A DNA stretch of 64,000 nt from Chloroflexota bacterium (GCA_014874485.1 JADBJK010000027.1:1-64000), one strand, 5' to 3'; positions 26,321 through 34,336 are shown, counted from the stretch's first letter. The notes: generated by a model not told the origin, from the sequence alone. A program made the numbers and translations.

Positions 26321-26349
26321 ATTATAGCATGCAGGCGCGGAGTTGTCAA
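26321..26349 (-). promoter_or_regulatory. Consensus sigma70 promoter of the lacI-led operon
   Basis: Perfect TTGACA (26344-26349) and TATAAT (26321-26326) boxes on the minus strand are separated by 17 nt. It mirrors the iolM promoter in strength and operator placement. Confidence 0.9.
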
Positions 26350-26389
26350 CCCGTCGCGGCCCGAATGTCGTTAGGTTGTCGCGCAGAAT

Positions 26390-26620
26390 CTACCTCACCT
26401 ATCCCCACCCCACCCTCCCCTTTCCTCTCCGCGGGCGGAGAGGAAAGGGGAGGGTGTGGGAGAGGTTAGGTGAGGTCAGGCAGCCCCTTCGCGGTGCGTC
26501 GGGCGGCGAAAGTGGATTTCGTTGGTGGGGAGCGGCTCACGGCCCTGCTCCGACCTGCCAATTGCAGCAGGCTTGCCCCAAACTGAAATGCACCCCGGCC
26601 ACGTCCATGCATTGCAGAGT
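26390..26620. repeat. Intergenic repeat block with a 20-bp-arm inverted repeat
   Basis: A perfect inverted repeat (26411-26430 with 26437-26456, loop GCGGGC) is flanked by shorter complementary ends (ACCTCACCTA and TAGGTGAGGT). From about 26535 the sequence GGCCCTGCTCCGACC, ATTGCAGCAGGCTTGC and CAAACTGAAATGC resembles 57998-58056. No gene is seen in 26350-26777. Confidence 0.7.
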
Positions 26621-26777
26621 GCCTCTGGCGCACTTCATGCCGCAGCAACGGAAGGCTCGTGGAAGTCACAGGGGCCGGAGCGGCGACCGAACACCCCCCG
26701 CCTACCGGCCCCCGCGATGCCGCCTCAGAAGATGCAGCCGGAACCCTGGAAGTCCCGCTGGGCCAACCGTCGCTACG

Positions 26778-27920
26778 CTACAGCCCCAGCACCTGGCGGG
26801 CGATGACCAGCCGCTGAATCTCGCTGGTCCCTTCGCCGATGGTGCACAGGCGCTGGTCGCGGTAGATGCGCTCCACGTCGTAGTCCTTGGTGTACCCGTA
26901 GCCGCCGTGAATCTGGAGCGACTTGAAGGCGGCGCGTTCGGCCACCTCCGAGGCAAACAGTTTCGCCATGGCCGCCTCTTTGGTGAAGCGCACGCCTTTG
27001 TCCTTGAGCCAGGCGGCGCGGTACACCAGGAGCCGGGCCGCGTCAATTTCCGTCGCCATGTCGGCGATCATCCACTGGATGGCCTGGAAGTTGGCGATGG
27101 GCTGGCCGAATTGGACGCGCTGCTTGGAATAGGCCACGGCGTTCTCAAAGGCGGCCTGCGCCAGGCCTAGCGCCATGGCTCCGATGGAGATGCGCCCGCC
27201 GTCCAGCGTGATGAGAAACTGCTTCAGCCCTTCGCCGGGCCTGCCCAGGATGTTCTCCTTCGGCACGCGGCAATCCTCAAAGAAGAGTTGCGAGGTTACC
27301 GAGCCTTTCAGGCCCATCTTCTCCTCGTTGCGGCCCGCACGGAAGCCGGGCGATGTCTTCTCCACGATGAGGTTGGAGATGCCCCGCGTACCGGCGGCGG
27401 GGTCCGTCCGCGCGGCGACGATGATGACGTCGGCGATGGAGCCCGACGTGATGAACACCTTCTGGCCGTTGATGATCCACTCGTCGCCCTTGAGGACGGC
27501 CGTCGTCTGGATGGCCGATGCGTCCGAGCCGGCGTTGGGTTCGGTGAGGCCGAAGGCGCCGATCTTCTCCCCGCTGGCCAGGGGGACAAGATACTTGCGT
27601 TTCTGCTCTTCGGTGCCGAAGTACACGAAGGGCATGCAGGCGAGCGAGGTGTGGGCGGCGACGGTGATGCCGGTGGAGCCGCACACGCGGGAGATTTCCT
27701 CCACGGCGATGGCGTAACTGACGTAGTCGGAGCCTGCGCCGCCGTACTCCTCGGGCACCGGCAGGCCCATCATCCCCATGGCGGCCATCTTGCGGATGGT
27801 GTCCCAGGGGAACTGCTCCCTGGCGTCGGTTTCGCGGGCGATGGGGCGGATTTCCTTCTCGGCGAAGTCGCGCACCGCCTTCTGGAACATCTTCTGTTCT
27901 TCGTTCAGTTCAAAGTCCAC
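26778..27920 (-). CDS. Acyl-CoA dehydrogenase
   Basis: The 380-residue protein carries the family pattern end to end: N-terminal helical domain (MDFELNEEQKMFQKAVRDFAEKEI), FAD-binding loop FGLTEPNAGSDASAI, FITSG, and the catalytic Glu near the C-terminus in IGEGTSEIQRLVIAR. It removes alpha-beta hydrogens of short or branched acyl-CoAs and passes electrons to ETF. It may function with the DUF35 and thiolase-like genes that follow, but cassette R7 intervenes. The exact chain length is not predictable. Confidence 0.92.
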   Translation of the reverse strand: MDFELNEEQKMFQKAVRDFAEKEIRPIARETDAREQFPWDTIRKMAAMGMMGLPVPEEYGGAGSDYVSYAIAVEEISRVCGSTGITVAAHTSLACMPFVYFGTEEQKRKYLVPLASGEKIGAFGLTEPNAGSDASAIQTTAVLKGDEWIINGQKVFITSGSIADVIIVAARTDPAAGTRGISNLIVEKTSPGFRAGRNEEKMGLKGSVTSQLFFEDCRVPKENILGRPGEGLKQFLITLDGGRISIGAMALGLAQAAFENAVAYSKQRVQFGQPIANFQAIQWMIADMATEIDAARLLVYRAAWLKDKGVRFTKEAAMAKLFASEVAERAAFKSLQIHGGYGYTKDYDVERIYRDQRLCTIGEGTSEIQRLVIARQVLGL

Positions 27921-27994
27921 GGATGCCTCCCACGATGGCAGTGATTGTAACGGCTCCCGATACGCACTGTATCAGGAACCGCTACACGCATGGG

Positions 27995-28131
27995 CTAGTA
28001 GTTGACCACAGAGAAAATCACCCGTTGTCATTGCGAGCGAAGCGAAGCAATCTCACGCTCCGGAGATTGCTTCGGGCGCTGCGCGCCCTCGCAATGACAC
28101 CCCATCAAAAATCCCTGTGGCATAGTACTAG
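27995..28131. repeat. Palindromic cassette R7 (best-defined ends)
   Basis: This 137-bp unit runs from CTAGTAGTTGACCACAGAG to CCCTGTGGCATAGTACTAG, so its ends form terminal inverted repeats. Inside, GTCATTGCGAGCGAAGCGA is mirrored by GCCCTCGCAATGACA. Its right TAG is the stop codon of the DUF35 gene at 28128. Confidence 0.85.
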
Positions 28132-28592
28132 TCCACCGGGCGGAAGTAGAGGATGTCCAGAATGGAGCCTGTCCTCTCGGCGGCGGGCTTGAAGACTGGC
28201 TCCACGTTCATGCCGATGTAGAGTTCGTCCAGTTCTACTTCGCCCAGGCGATGTACAAGGCCACCGTCGCCGAGTCGGACGAACGCAACGATCTCCGGCT
28301 CGGGCAAGCGATTGCCGTCCATGTCTTCAAACAGCAGGGTGTAGGTGTGAACCTCGCCAATCTCGCCCGCATCCACCCATTCGGTGAGTTCCGCCATGCA
28401 CCGCTCGCAGAACAGAGTGGCAGGCACATAGGTGATGTCGCATTCGGGGCACCGCGTTCCTAGGATGCGGCCCTCGTCCTTGATTGCGCGGAAGAAGCGC
28501 TCGCCGGCCAGGCCAAACGTGTAGCGGCTGGTTACAGGCATGTTGCCCTTCCAGAAGACGGGGGCATTGGGGTCTCGTTCCAGGAGTGTCAT
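28128..28592 (-). CDS. DUF35 OB-fold / zinc-ribbon acyl-CoA-associated protein (1)
   Basis: This 154-residue protein has a rubredoxin-like zinc ribbon (CPECDI...CERCM) followed by an OB-fold (EVHTYTLLFEDMDG...VAFVRLGDGG). DUF35 proteins partner thiolase-like enzymes, as in archaeal HMG-CoA formation and the steroid aldolase Ltp2-ChsH2. Its ATG overlaps the stop of the other DUF35 gene by 4 nt. AAGGAGGTG lies upstream. Residues upstream of 28592 in the same frame belong to the other gene. Confidence 0.85.
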   Translation of the reverse strand: MTLLERDPNAPVFWKGNMPVTSRYTFGLAGERFFRAIKDEGRILGTRCPECDITYVPATLFCERCMAELTEWVDAGEIGEVHTYTLLFEDMDGNRLPEPEIVAFVRLGDGGLVHRLGEVELDELYIGMNVEPVFKPAAERTGSILDILYFRPVD

Positions 28593-29113
28593 CGCTTCTT
28601 CACCTCCTTGAGTGGGCGCCAGTAGAGGATGTCGGTGATGGCTCCCTCTCGTTCCTCGGCGGGTTTCCAAACCGCCTGAACCCTCATCCCGATGGTAACT
28701 TCCTCGGGATTTACGTCGCCCAGTTTGTGCAGGATGCCGTGTCCCGGGGAGGCCCCGTCAATTTCAATGACCGCGGGAATCTCTGGCTTCTCTATGCGCT
28801 TCACGTCCCATGTAACGTAGCAGATGGAGAACGTGTTGACCGTGCCGGTGTCCTGGAGCGGAACGTATTCGGTCAGGGGTCGGAAACACCACTCGCACAC
28901 GGTCCGCGGTGGGACGACGATCTTGCGGCAGTGATCGCAACGGGCTCCTAGAATGACGCCTTTCTTCAGGCCGGCCAGATAATGGCCGATGGCGATGCCG
29001 GTATCCCATGCGTACTCGCCGCGCAATGCGTCATGTACGTAGAGCACCTTGCCCTCCTGGAAATCGCTCTCGCGCAAGGGCGTGCCCCGGAAGTCTTTGA
29101 TCTGCTTGCTCAT
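28589..29113 (-). CDS. DUF35 OB-fold / zinc-ribbon acyl-CoA-associated protein (2)
   Basis: The 174-residue protein has the zinc ribbon CDHCRK...CEWCFR and OB-fold (VNTFSICYVTWDVKR...PAVIEIDGAS). It has a longer N-terminal segment than its partner. The start is Met 29113, 6 nt from GGAGG; Met 29116 is too close. It lies 12 nt after the thiolase-like gene and overlaps the next DUF35 gene by 4 nt. It probably forms a complex with one or both of those proteins. Confidence 0.85.
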   Translation of the reverse strand: MSKQIKDFRGTPLRESDFQEGKVLYVHDALRGEYAWDTGIAIGHYLAGLKKGVILGARCDHCRKIVVPPRTVCEWCFRPLTEYVPLQDTGTVNTFSICYVTWDVKRIEKPEIPAVIEIDGASPGHGILHKLGDVNPEEVTIGMRVQAVWKPAEEREGAITDILYWRPLKEVKKR

Positions 29114-29124
29114 CATCTTCCTCC

Positions 29125-30291
29125 TTAGCGTCCCATCACGACGACCGTGCCCACTTGCATCAGGTCGCCCCATGCCTGTGCAACGCCGCGCCTGGGGTTG
29201 CCGGGCACCTGACGCGCTCCGGCCTCGCCCCGCAGTTGCCAGAACAGTTCCGCGATCTTCATCAGGCCGGCTGCGGCAATGGGGTTGCCCACACCCAGTA
29301 GCCCACCCGAAGGGCAGACCGGCATATTGCCGGTACGCGCGGCTGTGCCGTCTATGTACAGTTGGACGGCCTGGCCCCGGTCGGCCAGTTGTAACCCCTC
29401 CAGGTGGTGGAGCGCCTTGTAGTCAAACGGGTCGTAGGGTTCGGCGATGTCAATCTGCTTGCGCGGCTCGGTGATGCCCGCCATCTCGTAGGCCATCCGT
29501 GCGGCGACCTCCACGTAGCGGGGATAGCACAGGTCGCGGTTGGTCCAATACGCGGTGTCCAGGCACCAGCCCACGCCCTCAATCCACACCGGCTTGTCCG
29601 TGATGCGCCGTGCGACATGCTCGGCCGCGAGGACGATGGCGACGGCTCCGTCGCTGACCGGGCTCACGTCGTACCGCTGCACGGGCCACGCCAGCACCTC
29701 GGAATTGAGCACATCCTCCACCGTGATGTCCGGCTCGCCCAACAGCGCGCAGGGGTGGTCCGCCGCGTTGCGCTTGTGGAGCACGGACACGAGGGCGATG
29801 TCCTCCTTACGGACGCCGTAGGTGTGCATGTAGCGGTTCATCTCCAGGGCGAAAATCCACAGCAGGTTGGGTTTCAACGCCCTTTCGGTGGTGTGGTCAA
29901 AGATGGTCAGGAAGGCAGCCTGTGCGTGCGGGTAGAAACTGGACATTTTCTCTTCGCACACCACCAAGCACGTGTCAAACAGGCCCGACGCGACGTGATA
30001 CCACCCCTGGATGGGTGCAAAGATCCCTGTGCCTCCACCTACATAGGAGCGCATGTAGGGTTTCAGCCAGGCTCCGGCACCGTCGCTCAGGTACTCGGCT
30101 TTCATGTGAAGGCCATCAAAGGCGTCGGGCGCAGTGCCCATGCAGACGGCCTCAATGTCGTCTATGGTCATTTCGCAGGAGTCCAGAGCCATGCGGACGG
30201 CTTCCCACGAGAGTTCCTTGCCCGTCTCCTGGGCACGGCGGACGAATTTCGTCATGCCGGCCCCAACGACAGCGACTTTTCTCATACCCAT
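29125..30291 (-). CDS. Thiolase-superfamily protein lacking the usual nucleophilic Cys (1)
   Basis: The 388-residue protein has thiolase-fold hallmarks: MRKVAVVGAGMTKF, the DGAVAIVLAAE block and the terminal GLLGVGNPIAAAGLMKIAELFWQLRGEAG. The N-terminal active-site Cys segment of SCP2/acetyl-CoA thiolases (CASG) is replaced by YVGGGTGIF, and the C-terminal GHP His is Asn in VGNP. It may be an aldolase-type or non-catalytic partner, as for Ltp2-like proteins with DUF35 subunits. It is encoded next to a second degenerate paralogue. Confidence 0.83.
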   Translation of the reverse strand: MGMRKVAVVGAGMTKFVRRAQETGKELSWEAVRMALDSCEMTIDDIEAVCMGTAPDAFDGLHMKAEYLSDGAGAWLKPYMRSYVGGGTGIFAPIQGWYHVASGLFDTCLVVCEEKMSSFYPHAQAAFLTIFDHTTERALKPNLLWIFALEMNRYMHTYGVRKEDIALVSVLHKRNAADHPCALLGEPDITVEDVLNSEVLAWPVQRYDVSPVSDGAVAIVLAAEHVARRITDKPVWIEGVGWCLDTAYWTNRDLCYPRYVEVAARMAYEMAGITEPRKQIDIAEPYDPFDYKALHHLEGLQLADRGQAVQLYIDGTAARTGNMPVCPSGGLLGVGNPIAAAGLMKIAELFWQLRGEAGARQVPGNPRRGVAQAWGDLMQVGTVVVMGR

Positions 30292-30303
30292 GTCCGTTTC
30301 CTC

Positions 30304-31455
30304 CTAGTTGCTCAGGACGGCGACGACCCCGCTGGTCGTCGGAACGCCTCGCCAAGACTGCACCAGGCCCACCTCCACATCTTCCAGTTGCCTGGGGCCT
30401 GCTTCCCCGCGCAGTTGGAGGACCACCTCCAGAGCGCGGGCCAGGCCCGTGCCGTCCAGCAGGTGCCCTACGCCGAGGCTGCCGCCCGAAACGTTGACCG
30501 GAAACTCGCCATCAGGCTCGGTCGCGCCCTGCTCCGTCAGCAGGCCTGCCTCCCCGGGCAAGCAGATGCCCAGTGCCTCCAAGTGTTGGAGTTCCTTGAA
30601 GGCGTAGGTGTCATCCACCTCTGCGAAGTCAATCTCTTGGAATGGATCGCGGATGCCTGCCTGGCGGTATGCGAGACGAGCGGCCTCGCGGATGTGCGGA
30701 GCGTCTGCCCAATCGCGGCTTTCCAGTGAGGCAGGGCCGTTGCACCAGCCGATGCCGCGAATCCAGACGGGCTTGTCGGTGAGAAGACGAGCCTTTTCCT
30801 CTGATGCCAGCACCATGACGACCGCACCATCAGCCAGGGGAGCGACCTCATGGCGTCCCAGGGGCCAGGCAACCGGCGGCCCGTTGAGGACCTCATCCAG
30901 CGTGAGGTCAGCGGCGAAGGATGCCAGGGGATTGAGCAGGGCATTGCGCTTGTTCTTCACGACGACGGCTGCGCATTGTTCGGGGGTTGTGTCGGTCTCG
31001 TACAGGTAGCGGTGCATTTCAAGCCCCGCGATATACTCGGGGTTCAGCCGCAGGGGGCGGTTCAGCACCGGGTCTTGCGCATACGCGGTGATGTAGGGCA
31101 GGGTAAGGATGTTGGAGGCCTTGCTGTGGGCTTCCACGGTAACGAGGCTGAATCGGCCGGTGCGGACAAGCATGTATCCAGTTGCGAGGCCGTGGAGCCC
31201 ATCGCCGCCGATGGTGTGCACCGGCTTGAGGGCGCCGCCCAGTTGGTCAGGGGTGTATTCGTCAAAGATGCTCGTGCCCTCGTGGAAGTCCTCGGAAACC
31301 GTAACGAACGTCTCTATGTCCCGTCGGGGATCCACACCCGCATCCGCATAGGCTCGGACAGCGGCTTCGTACATGAGTTCCTTGTAGGATTGGTAGGGCG
31401 TTGACGGCCGAAAACCGGCCCATCCCACCCCTACGATGGCAACACGTTCACTCAT
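30304..31455 (-). CDS. Thiolase-superfamily protein lacking the usual nucleophilic Cys (2)
   Basis: The 383-residue paralogue has SERVAIVGVGWAGF, the DGAVVMVLASEEKA block and SGGSLGVGHLLDGTGLARALE. The Cys segment reads TIGGDGLHG. His is kept in VGHLL, but the following Pro is lost. The start at 31455 is fixed by GGAGGACTCC before the ATG; the preceding 42 codons lie in the untranslated leader. It is first in the operon that continues with its paralogue and the two DUF35 genes, so a heteromeric complex of two thiolase-like and two DUF35 subunits is plausible. Confidence 0.83.
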   Translation of the reverse strand: MSERVAIVGVGWAGFRPSTPYQSYKELMYEAAVRAYADAGVDPRRDIETFVTVSEDFHEGTSIFDEYTPDQLGGALKPVHTIGGDGLHGLATGYMLVRTGRFSLVTVEAHSKASNILTLPYITAYAQDPVLNRPLRLNPEYIAGLEMHRYLYETDTTPEQCAAVVVKNKRNALLNPLASFAADLTLDEVLNGPPVAWPLGRHEVAPLADGAVVMVLASEEKARLLTDKPVWIRGIGWCNGPASLESRDWADAPHIREAARLAYRQAGIRDPFQEIDFAEVDDTYAFKELQHLEALGICLPGEAGLLTEQGATEPDGEFPVNVSGGSLGVGHLLDGTGLARALEVVLQLRGEAGPRQLEDVEVGLVQSWRGVPTTSGVVAVLSN

Positions 31456-31840
31456 GGAGTCCTCCTTACTCGGCGACTGATAGGAGCAGAACTCGGACAC
31501 GTTTGGGTTTCCCGTGTGCCAACTCCCAGCGGCGCGTGGGTATGGAGCAACAGGTGCTCGGGGGCTAGCGGCCCGGAGCATGCACGCGCACTGGGAGGTC
31601 TACATGCCCATATTGCCTCACCTCCTTGACATAAGATGCCCGCACGAACGGGCCGAAGCCCGGCGGGGGCGGCGGGCGTGTGTGCGCCAGCGCGAAACGG
31701 AACCGAAACAAGCCTGCGTCGGGGCGGCGATGTGTGCGACAGGGGTATCCCCATTGATCATCTACAGGAGCGTCCATGCTCCTGGTGGGTGCCTTGAGGC
31801 GGTGTCGCGGGCGCTGAACTCCCGCGGCATCATCTGCCTC
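31456..31840 (-). other. Long leader of the thiolase-DUF35 operon
   Basis: Between the promoter near 31849 and the ATG at 31455 lie about 385 nt. On the minus strand they contain the stem CAGGAGC with GCTCCTG, the stem CGGGCTTCGGCCCG, and a strong AAGGAGGTGA site 6-7 nt before a three-codon frame ATG GGC ATG followed by TAG. No protein family matches the longer frames here. The leader may regulate translation or transcription, but no known riboswitch class is recognised. Confidence 0.45.
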
Positions 31841-31848
31841 CGAGAATC

Positions 31849-31876
31849 ATTATAGCACAGGAAAGGCGCGTGTCAA
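31849..31876 (-). promoter_or_regulatory. Sigma70-type promoter upstream of the thiolase operon
   Basis: TTGACA (31871-31876) and TATAAT (31849-31854) on the minus strand are separated by 16 nt. The -35 box overlaps the last codons of the acetyltransferase gene. Confidence 0.75.
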
Positions 31877-32562
31877 GGGTTTTGGACGGTTTCCTGTGCG
31901 GATGTGCCCGCGGGAAGCCGCAGGCCGAAGGCGATGAGGCGCAGCGGCCCGCCCACATGGCGTTTCCACGCGGCGGTGGTGGCCTCGGCGAGCACCGTGA
32001 AGCCGAACCCAAGGTACAGGTGCACGGCGGCCTCGTTCCTGTCGGTGGTTACCGCATGGACGCCAGGCACGCCATCGGAGGACAGCCTGGCGAGGTAGGC
32101 GCGCAGGAGAGCCGTTCCCAGCCCGTGGCCGCGATGGGTGGGGAGCAGGTTGATGTGCAGGTTAGCGGGGTAGAGGTCGGAGTGAATCTCTATGAGTTCG
32201 CCCCGCGCCGCGGCGATGGCCTGGTCCCAGACGTAGGAGAGCGTCTTGCGGCCCACGCGGTAGCGGCCCGCTGCCAGCCGCCCCAGGATGCGGGGCAGAC
32301 GCGCGAGGTTGCGCCGCCGAACCTCGCCATCGCCCCGCGGGCAGCCGACGATGTATCCGACCACGCTCCCATCGCTCTCGGCCACCCAAGCGTAGTCGGC
32401 GTAGTGCTCCAGGTACGAGTCTATGCCGAGGTCGGCGAAGAGGCCGCGGTCGTCAAAATACGCTTCTACAGGTGCGCCGAAGAAGGCCGTGTCGGCGTAG
32501 ATGGTGCGGACTGCGTCGCGGTGATGGGGCTGGTAGGGCACGACGCGCTCATGCGGGGGCAT
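31873..32562 (-). CDS. GNAT-family N-acetyltransferase
   Basis: The 229-residue protein has the acetyl-CoA-binding motif A (LHINLLPTHRGHGLGTALLRAYL; R-G-x-G-x-G/A region) and motif B (AVTTDRNEAAVHLYLGFGF) of GNAT enzymes, plus an N-terminal part with E-S-D-G-S-V-V-G-Y-I-V-G. The start at 32562 is 4 nt after the stop of the deacetylase gene, indicating coupling. The substrate is unknown. Pairing with a LmbE-type deacetylase suggests sugar-amine or secondary-metabolite acyl exchange. Confidence 0.82.
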   Translation of the reverse strand: MPPHERVVPYQPHHRDAVRTIYADTAFFGAPVEAYFDDRGLFADLGIDSYLEHYADYAWVAESDGSVVGYIVGCPRGDGEVRRRNLARLPRILGRLAAGRYRVGRKTLSYVWDQAIAAARGELIEIHSDLYPANLHINLLPTHRGHGLGTALLRAYLARLSSDGVPGVHAVTTDRNEAAVHLYLGFGFTVLAEATTAAWKRHVGGPLRLIAFGLRLPAGTSAQETVQNP

Positions 32563-32566
32563 CGCC

Positions 32567-34000
32567 TCAATCCAGGTTGACGAGGACCCAGCCGATGCGG
32601 TCAATGGTCTTCCCCCCAGGATAGTTGGCCGAGAAACTGACGACCGCCGCATGCGGGTGGCCCAGTTCGGCAAGGTTGAAGCGGGCGAGGATGTACGGGC
32701 CTAGTGCCTCGGTCTTGGGGCGGGCTCCCAGTTTGGGCGGGTACAGGATGCGCGAGCGGGCCACCTCTGCGCCGTTGACGGCCCGCACCAGGCACGTGTA
32801 GGAAAGCAGCGGGTTGGACGTGCCCCGCAACCGGGCCGAAATCCAGAGTTCGGTTTCGGTTCGGGCCGCGTACAGCGCCACGAAGTCGGCCCCGGCGCCC
32901 AGTTCCTGCGACGTGCTGTCGCGCGCTGAGTCCTCTGCCACAGGCAGGACGGGGCTGGCGTCCAGTGTCTGCCAGTCGCCTGGGTCGGGCGTGATGGTCT
33001 GCTCTGACGGGAGCCGAGTCGCCCTCTGCGGCAGCGGCTCGCAGAAGAGTTCATTCTGGCGGACGAAGGATCGCAGGAAGTTGCCGAGGAGCGGCATCTG
33101 GCTCCTGTAGGCGTTCAGCGCCGCGCCCTTTTGCTCCACCGATTCGTGGGACAGGGTGAACCGACCCCATACCGTGTTGTCGTTCACCAGCCGTGCGGGT
33201 GGCAGGAGCAGTGCGAAGGGGATGTAGCCACGGGGCACCGGGTAGTCCGCCCGATGCACAAGGTACAGAAGCAGCCTCGGCCGGGGCGTGTGGTTTTGTG
33301 CGGCGATGGCCAGGGCGGTGAAGGCCCCGGTCGCCCAGTGATCCGGGTGCACGTCGGCGGGATGGGGCGCGACGACGGTGTCGGGGTCAAACGTCTGCAG
33401 GACGGCTTCCAGGTCCGTAACCAGCGAGTGGCCGGAATAGACGGCTCGCGGGTTGAAGGTGCGCTGGTACGGGCTTTGGGCCGCCTTTGTGTACGGCGAG
33501 CGGTAGGGCCGGCTGTTGTCCCAGTATTGTTCCCACAGGCGCATGGTTCCTCGGTCGGGGTAACTGAGGAACAGGACATCCTCGCTTGCGACGCCGAGCG
33601 CCGCCAGCGCGTTCAGGGATTCCTGTTGGCGGATGGAGCCGGCGCGGACGTAGTCGTTGGCGCTTGGGTAGAGTTTGCGGAATTCGGCGATGGTGCCCGA
33701 GAACGAGCCATCGCCGTTGGTGACGATGACGACCCGCACCTGGCCGCCGCGCTGGAGCACTTCGCGGATGAGGCCACCCGCCGCCAGCACCTCATCGTCG
33801 CAGTGGGGCGCGATGACCAGAAGCCGCTGGATGGATTCCGTGCCCGGCAATTCCTGGACGAAGGGGGTCGGAACGGACGAGAGTCTGCCGAGATATGCAT
33901 TTGTGCCTACCCAGGCGAGCAGTGCCAGGGCAGGGAGCAGCACGGCGACCCGCCTTAGCGTGAACAGCCGCCGGAACAGGGACCGTCCTTCTCGTCTCAT
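32567..34000 (-). CDS. Membrane-anchored LmbE/PIG-L-type deacetylase
   Basis: An N-terminal signal-anchor helix (LRRVAVLLPALALLAWVGTNAYL) precedes a LmbE-like domain with the metal motif APHCDDEVLAAGG and the late HPADVHPDHW motif. A ~130-residue C-terminal beta-rich extension is of unknown role. The family deacetylates N-acetyl sugars, or mycothiol and bacillithiol precursors. The start is uncertain. ATG 34000 gives 477 residues with the anchor near the N-terminus. A TTG at 34057 adds 19 residues. Confidence 0.8.
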   Translation of the reverse strand: MRREGRSLFRRLFTLRRVAVLLPALALLAWVGTNAYLGRLSSVPTPFVQELPGTESIQRLLVIAPHCDDEVLAAGGLIREVLQRGGQVRVVIVTNGDGSFSGTIAEFRKLYPSANDYVRAGSIRQQESLNALAALGVASEDVLFLSYPDRGTMRLWEQYWDNSRPYRSPYTKAAQSPYQRTFNPRAVYSGHSLVTDLEAVLQTFDPDTVVAPHPADVHPDHWATGAFTALAIAAQNHTPRPRLLLYLVHRADYPVPRGYIPFALLLPPARLVNDNTVWGRFTLSHESVEQKGAALNAYRSQMPLLGNFLRSFVRQNELFCEPLPQRATRLPSEQTITPDPGDWQTLDASPVLPVAEDSARDSTSQELGAGADFVALYAARTETELWISARLRGTSNPLLSYTCLVRAVNGAEVARSRILYPPKLGARPKTEALGPYILARFNLAELGHPHAAVVSFSANYPGGKTIDRIGWVLVNLD

Positions 34001-34077
34001 AGGATGCTCATGGGACTGACCGTGTTGCACGATGGATATGCGGATGGAAAACTGCAACTTCCCCCGAATAAGCCAAC

Positions 34078-34113
34078 GCCCTTCTGTGCTCTACGGACGA
34101 GGAACAGAAGGGC
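34078..34113 (-). terminator. Hairpin downstream of tRNA-Arg
   Basis: A perfect 10-bp stem (34078-34087 with 34104-34113, GCCCTTCTGT and complement) closes a 16-nt loop. It follows the tRNA on the minus strand without a clear T-tract. Confidence 0.5.
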
Positions 34114-34131
34114 TTGCGTCTTTGCAACAGG

Positions 34132-34205
34132 CGCGCCCGGCGGGACTTGAACCCACAGCCTGCTGATTCGAAGTCAGACGCTCTGTCCTATTGAGCTACG
34201 GGCGC
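34132..34205 (-). tRNA. tRNA-Arg (UCG anticodon)
   Basis: The minus strand folds into a standard cloverleaf. The acceptor stem is GCGCCCG with CGGGCGC, the D-arm contains AGCTCAATAGGACAGAGC, the anticodon loop CTTCGAA reads TCG, and the T-arm contains GTTCAAGTC. CCA is not encoded (the 3' flank is CCT). The 27-43 position is a mismatch. Confidence 0.93.
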
Positions 34206-34216
34206 GCATTATGAGA

Positions 34217-34245
34217 ATTGTACCCTGCTTGCGCGGGGTTGTCAA
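34217..34245 (-). promoter_or_regulatory. Promoter of tRNA-Arg
   Basis: TTGACA (34240-34245) and TACAAT (34217-34222) on the minus strand are separated by 17 nt, and the tRNA 5' end is 12 nt downstream of the -10 box. Confidence 0.85.
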
Positions 34246-34260
34246 ACGACACGATAGGGT

Positions 34261-34287
34261 AGGGGCACGACACCATGCCGTGCCCCT
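34261..34287. terminator. Hairpin after glcD-type gene
   Basis: A 9-bp stem (34261-34269 with 34279-34287, AGGGGCACG and complement) lies between the convergently read-out tRNA promoter region and the 3' end of the FAD-oxidase gene. It is similar to common GTAGGGGCACG intergenic hairpins and may act as a terminator. Confidence 0.5.
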
Positions 34288-34336
34288 GTGAGTTCGGCGC
34301 TGTCGTGGCCGCGTGCTTCGCGGTCGGGGTCGCGGT

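Noticed and set aside
29125-31455. HMG-CoA synthase operon
   Set aside because: The thiolase-DUF35 layout recalls it, but neither protein is an HMG-CoA synthase and both lack thiolase catalytic Cys.
31452-31754. 100-residue frame in the thiolase leader
   Set aside because: It has no ribosome-binding site, overlaps the leader hairpins and is Pro/Arg-rich by composition.
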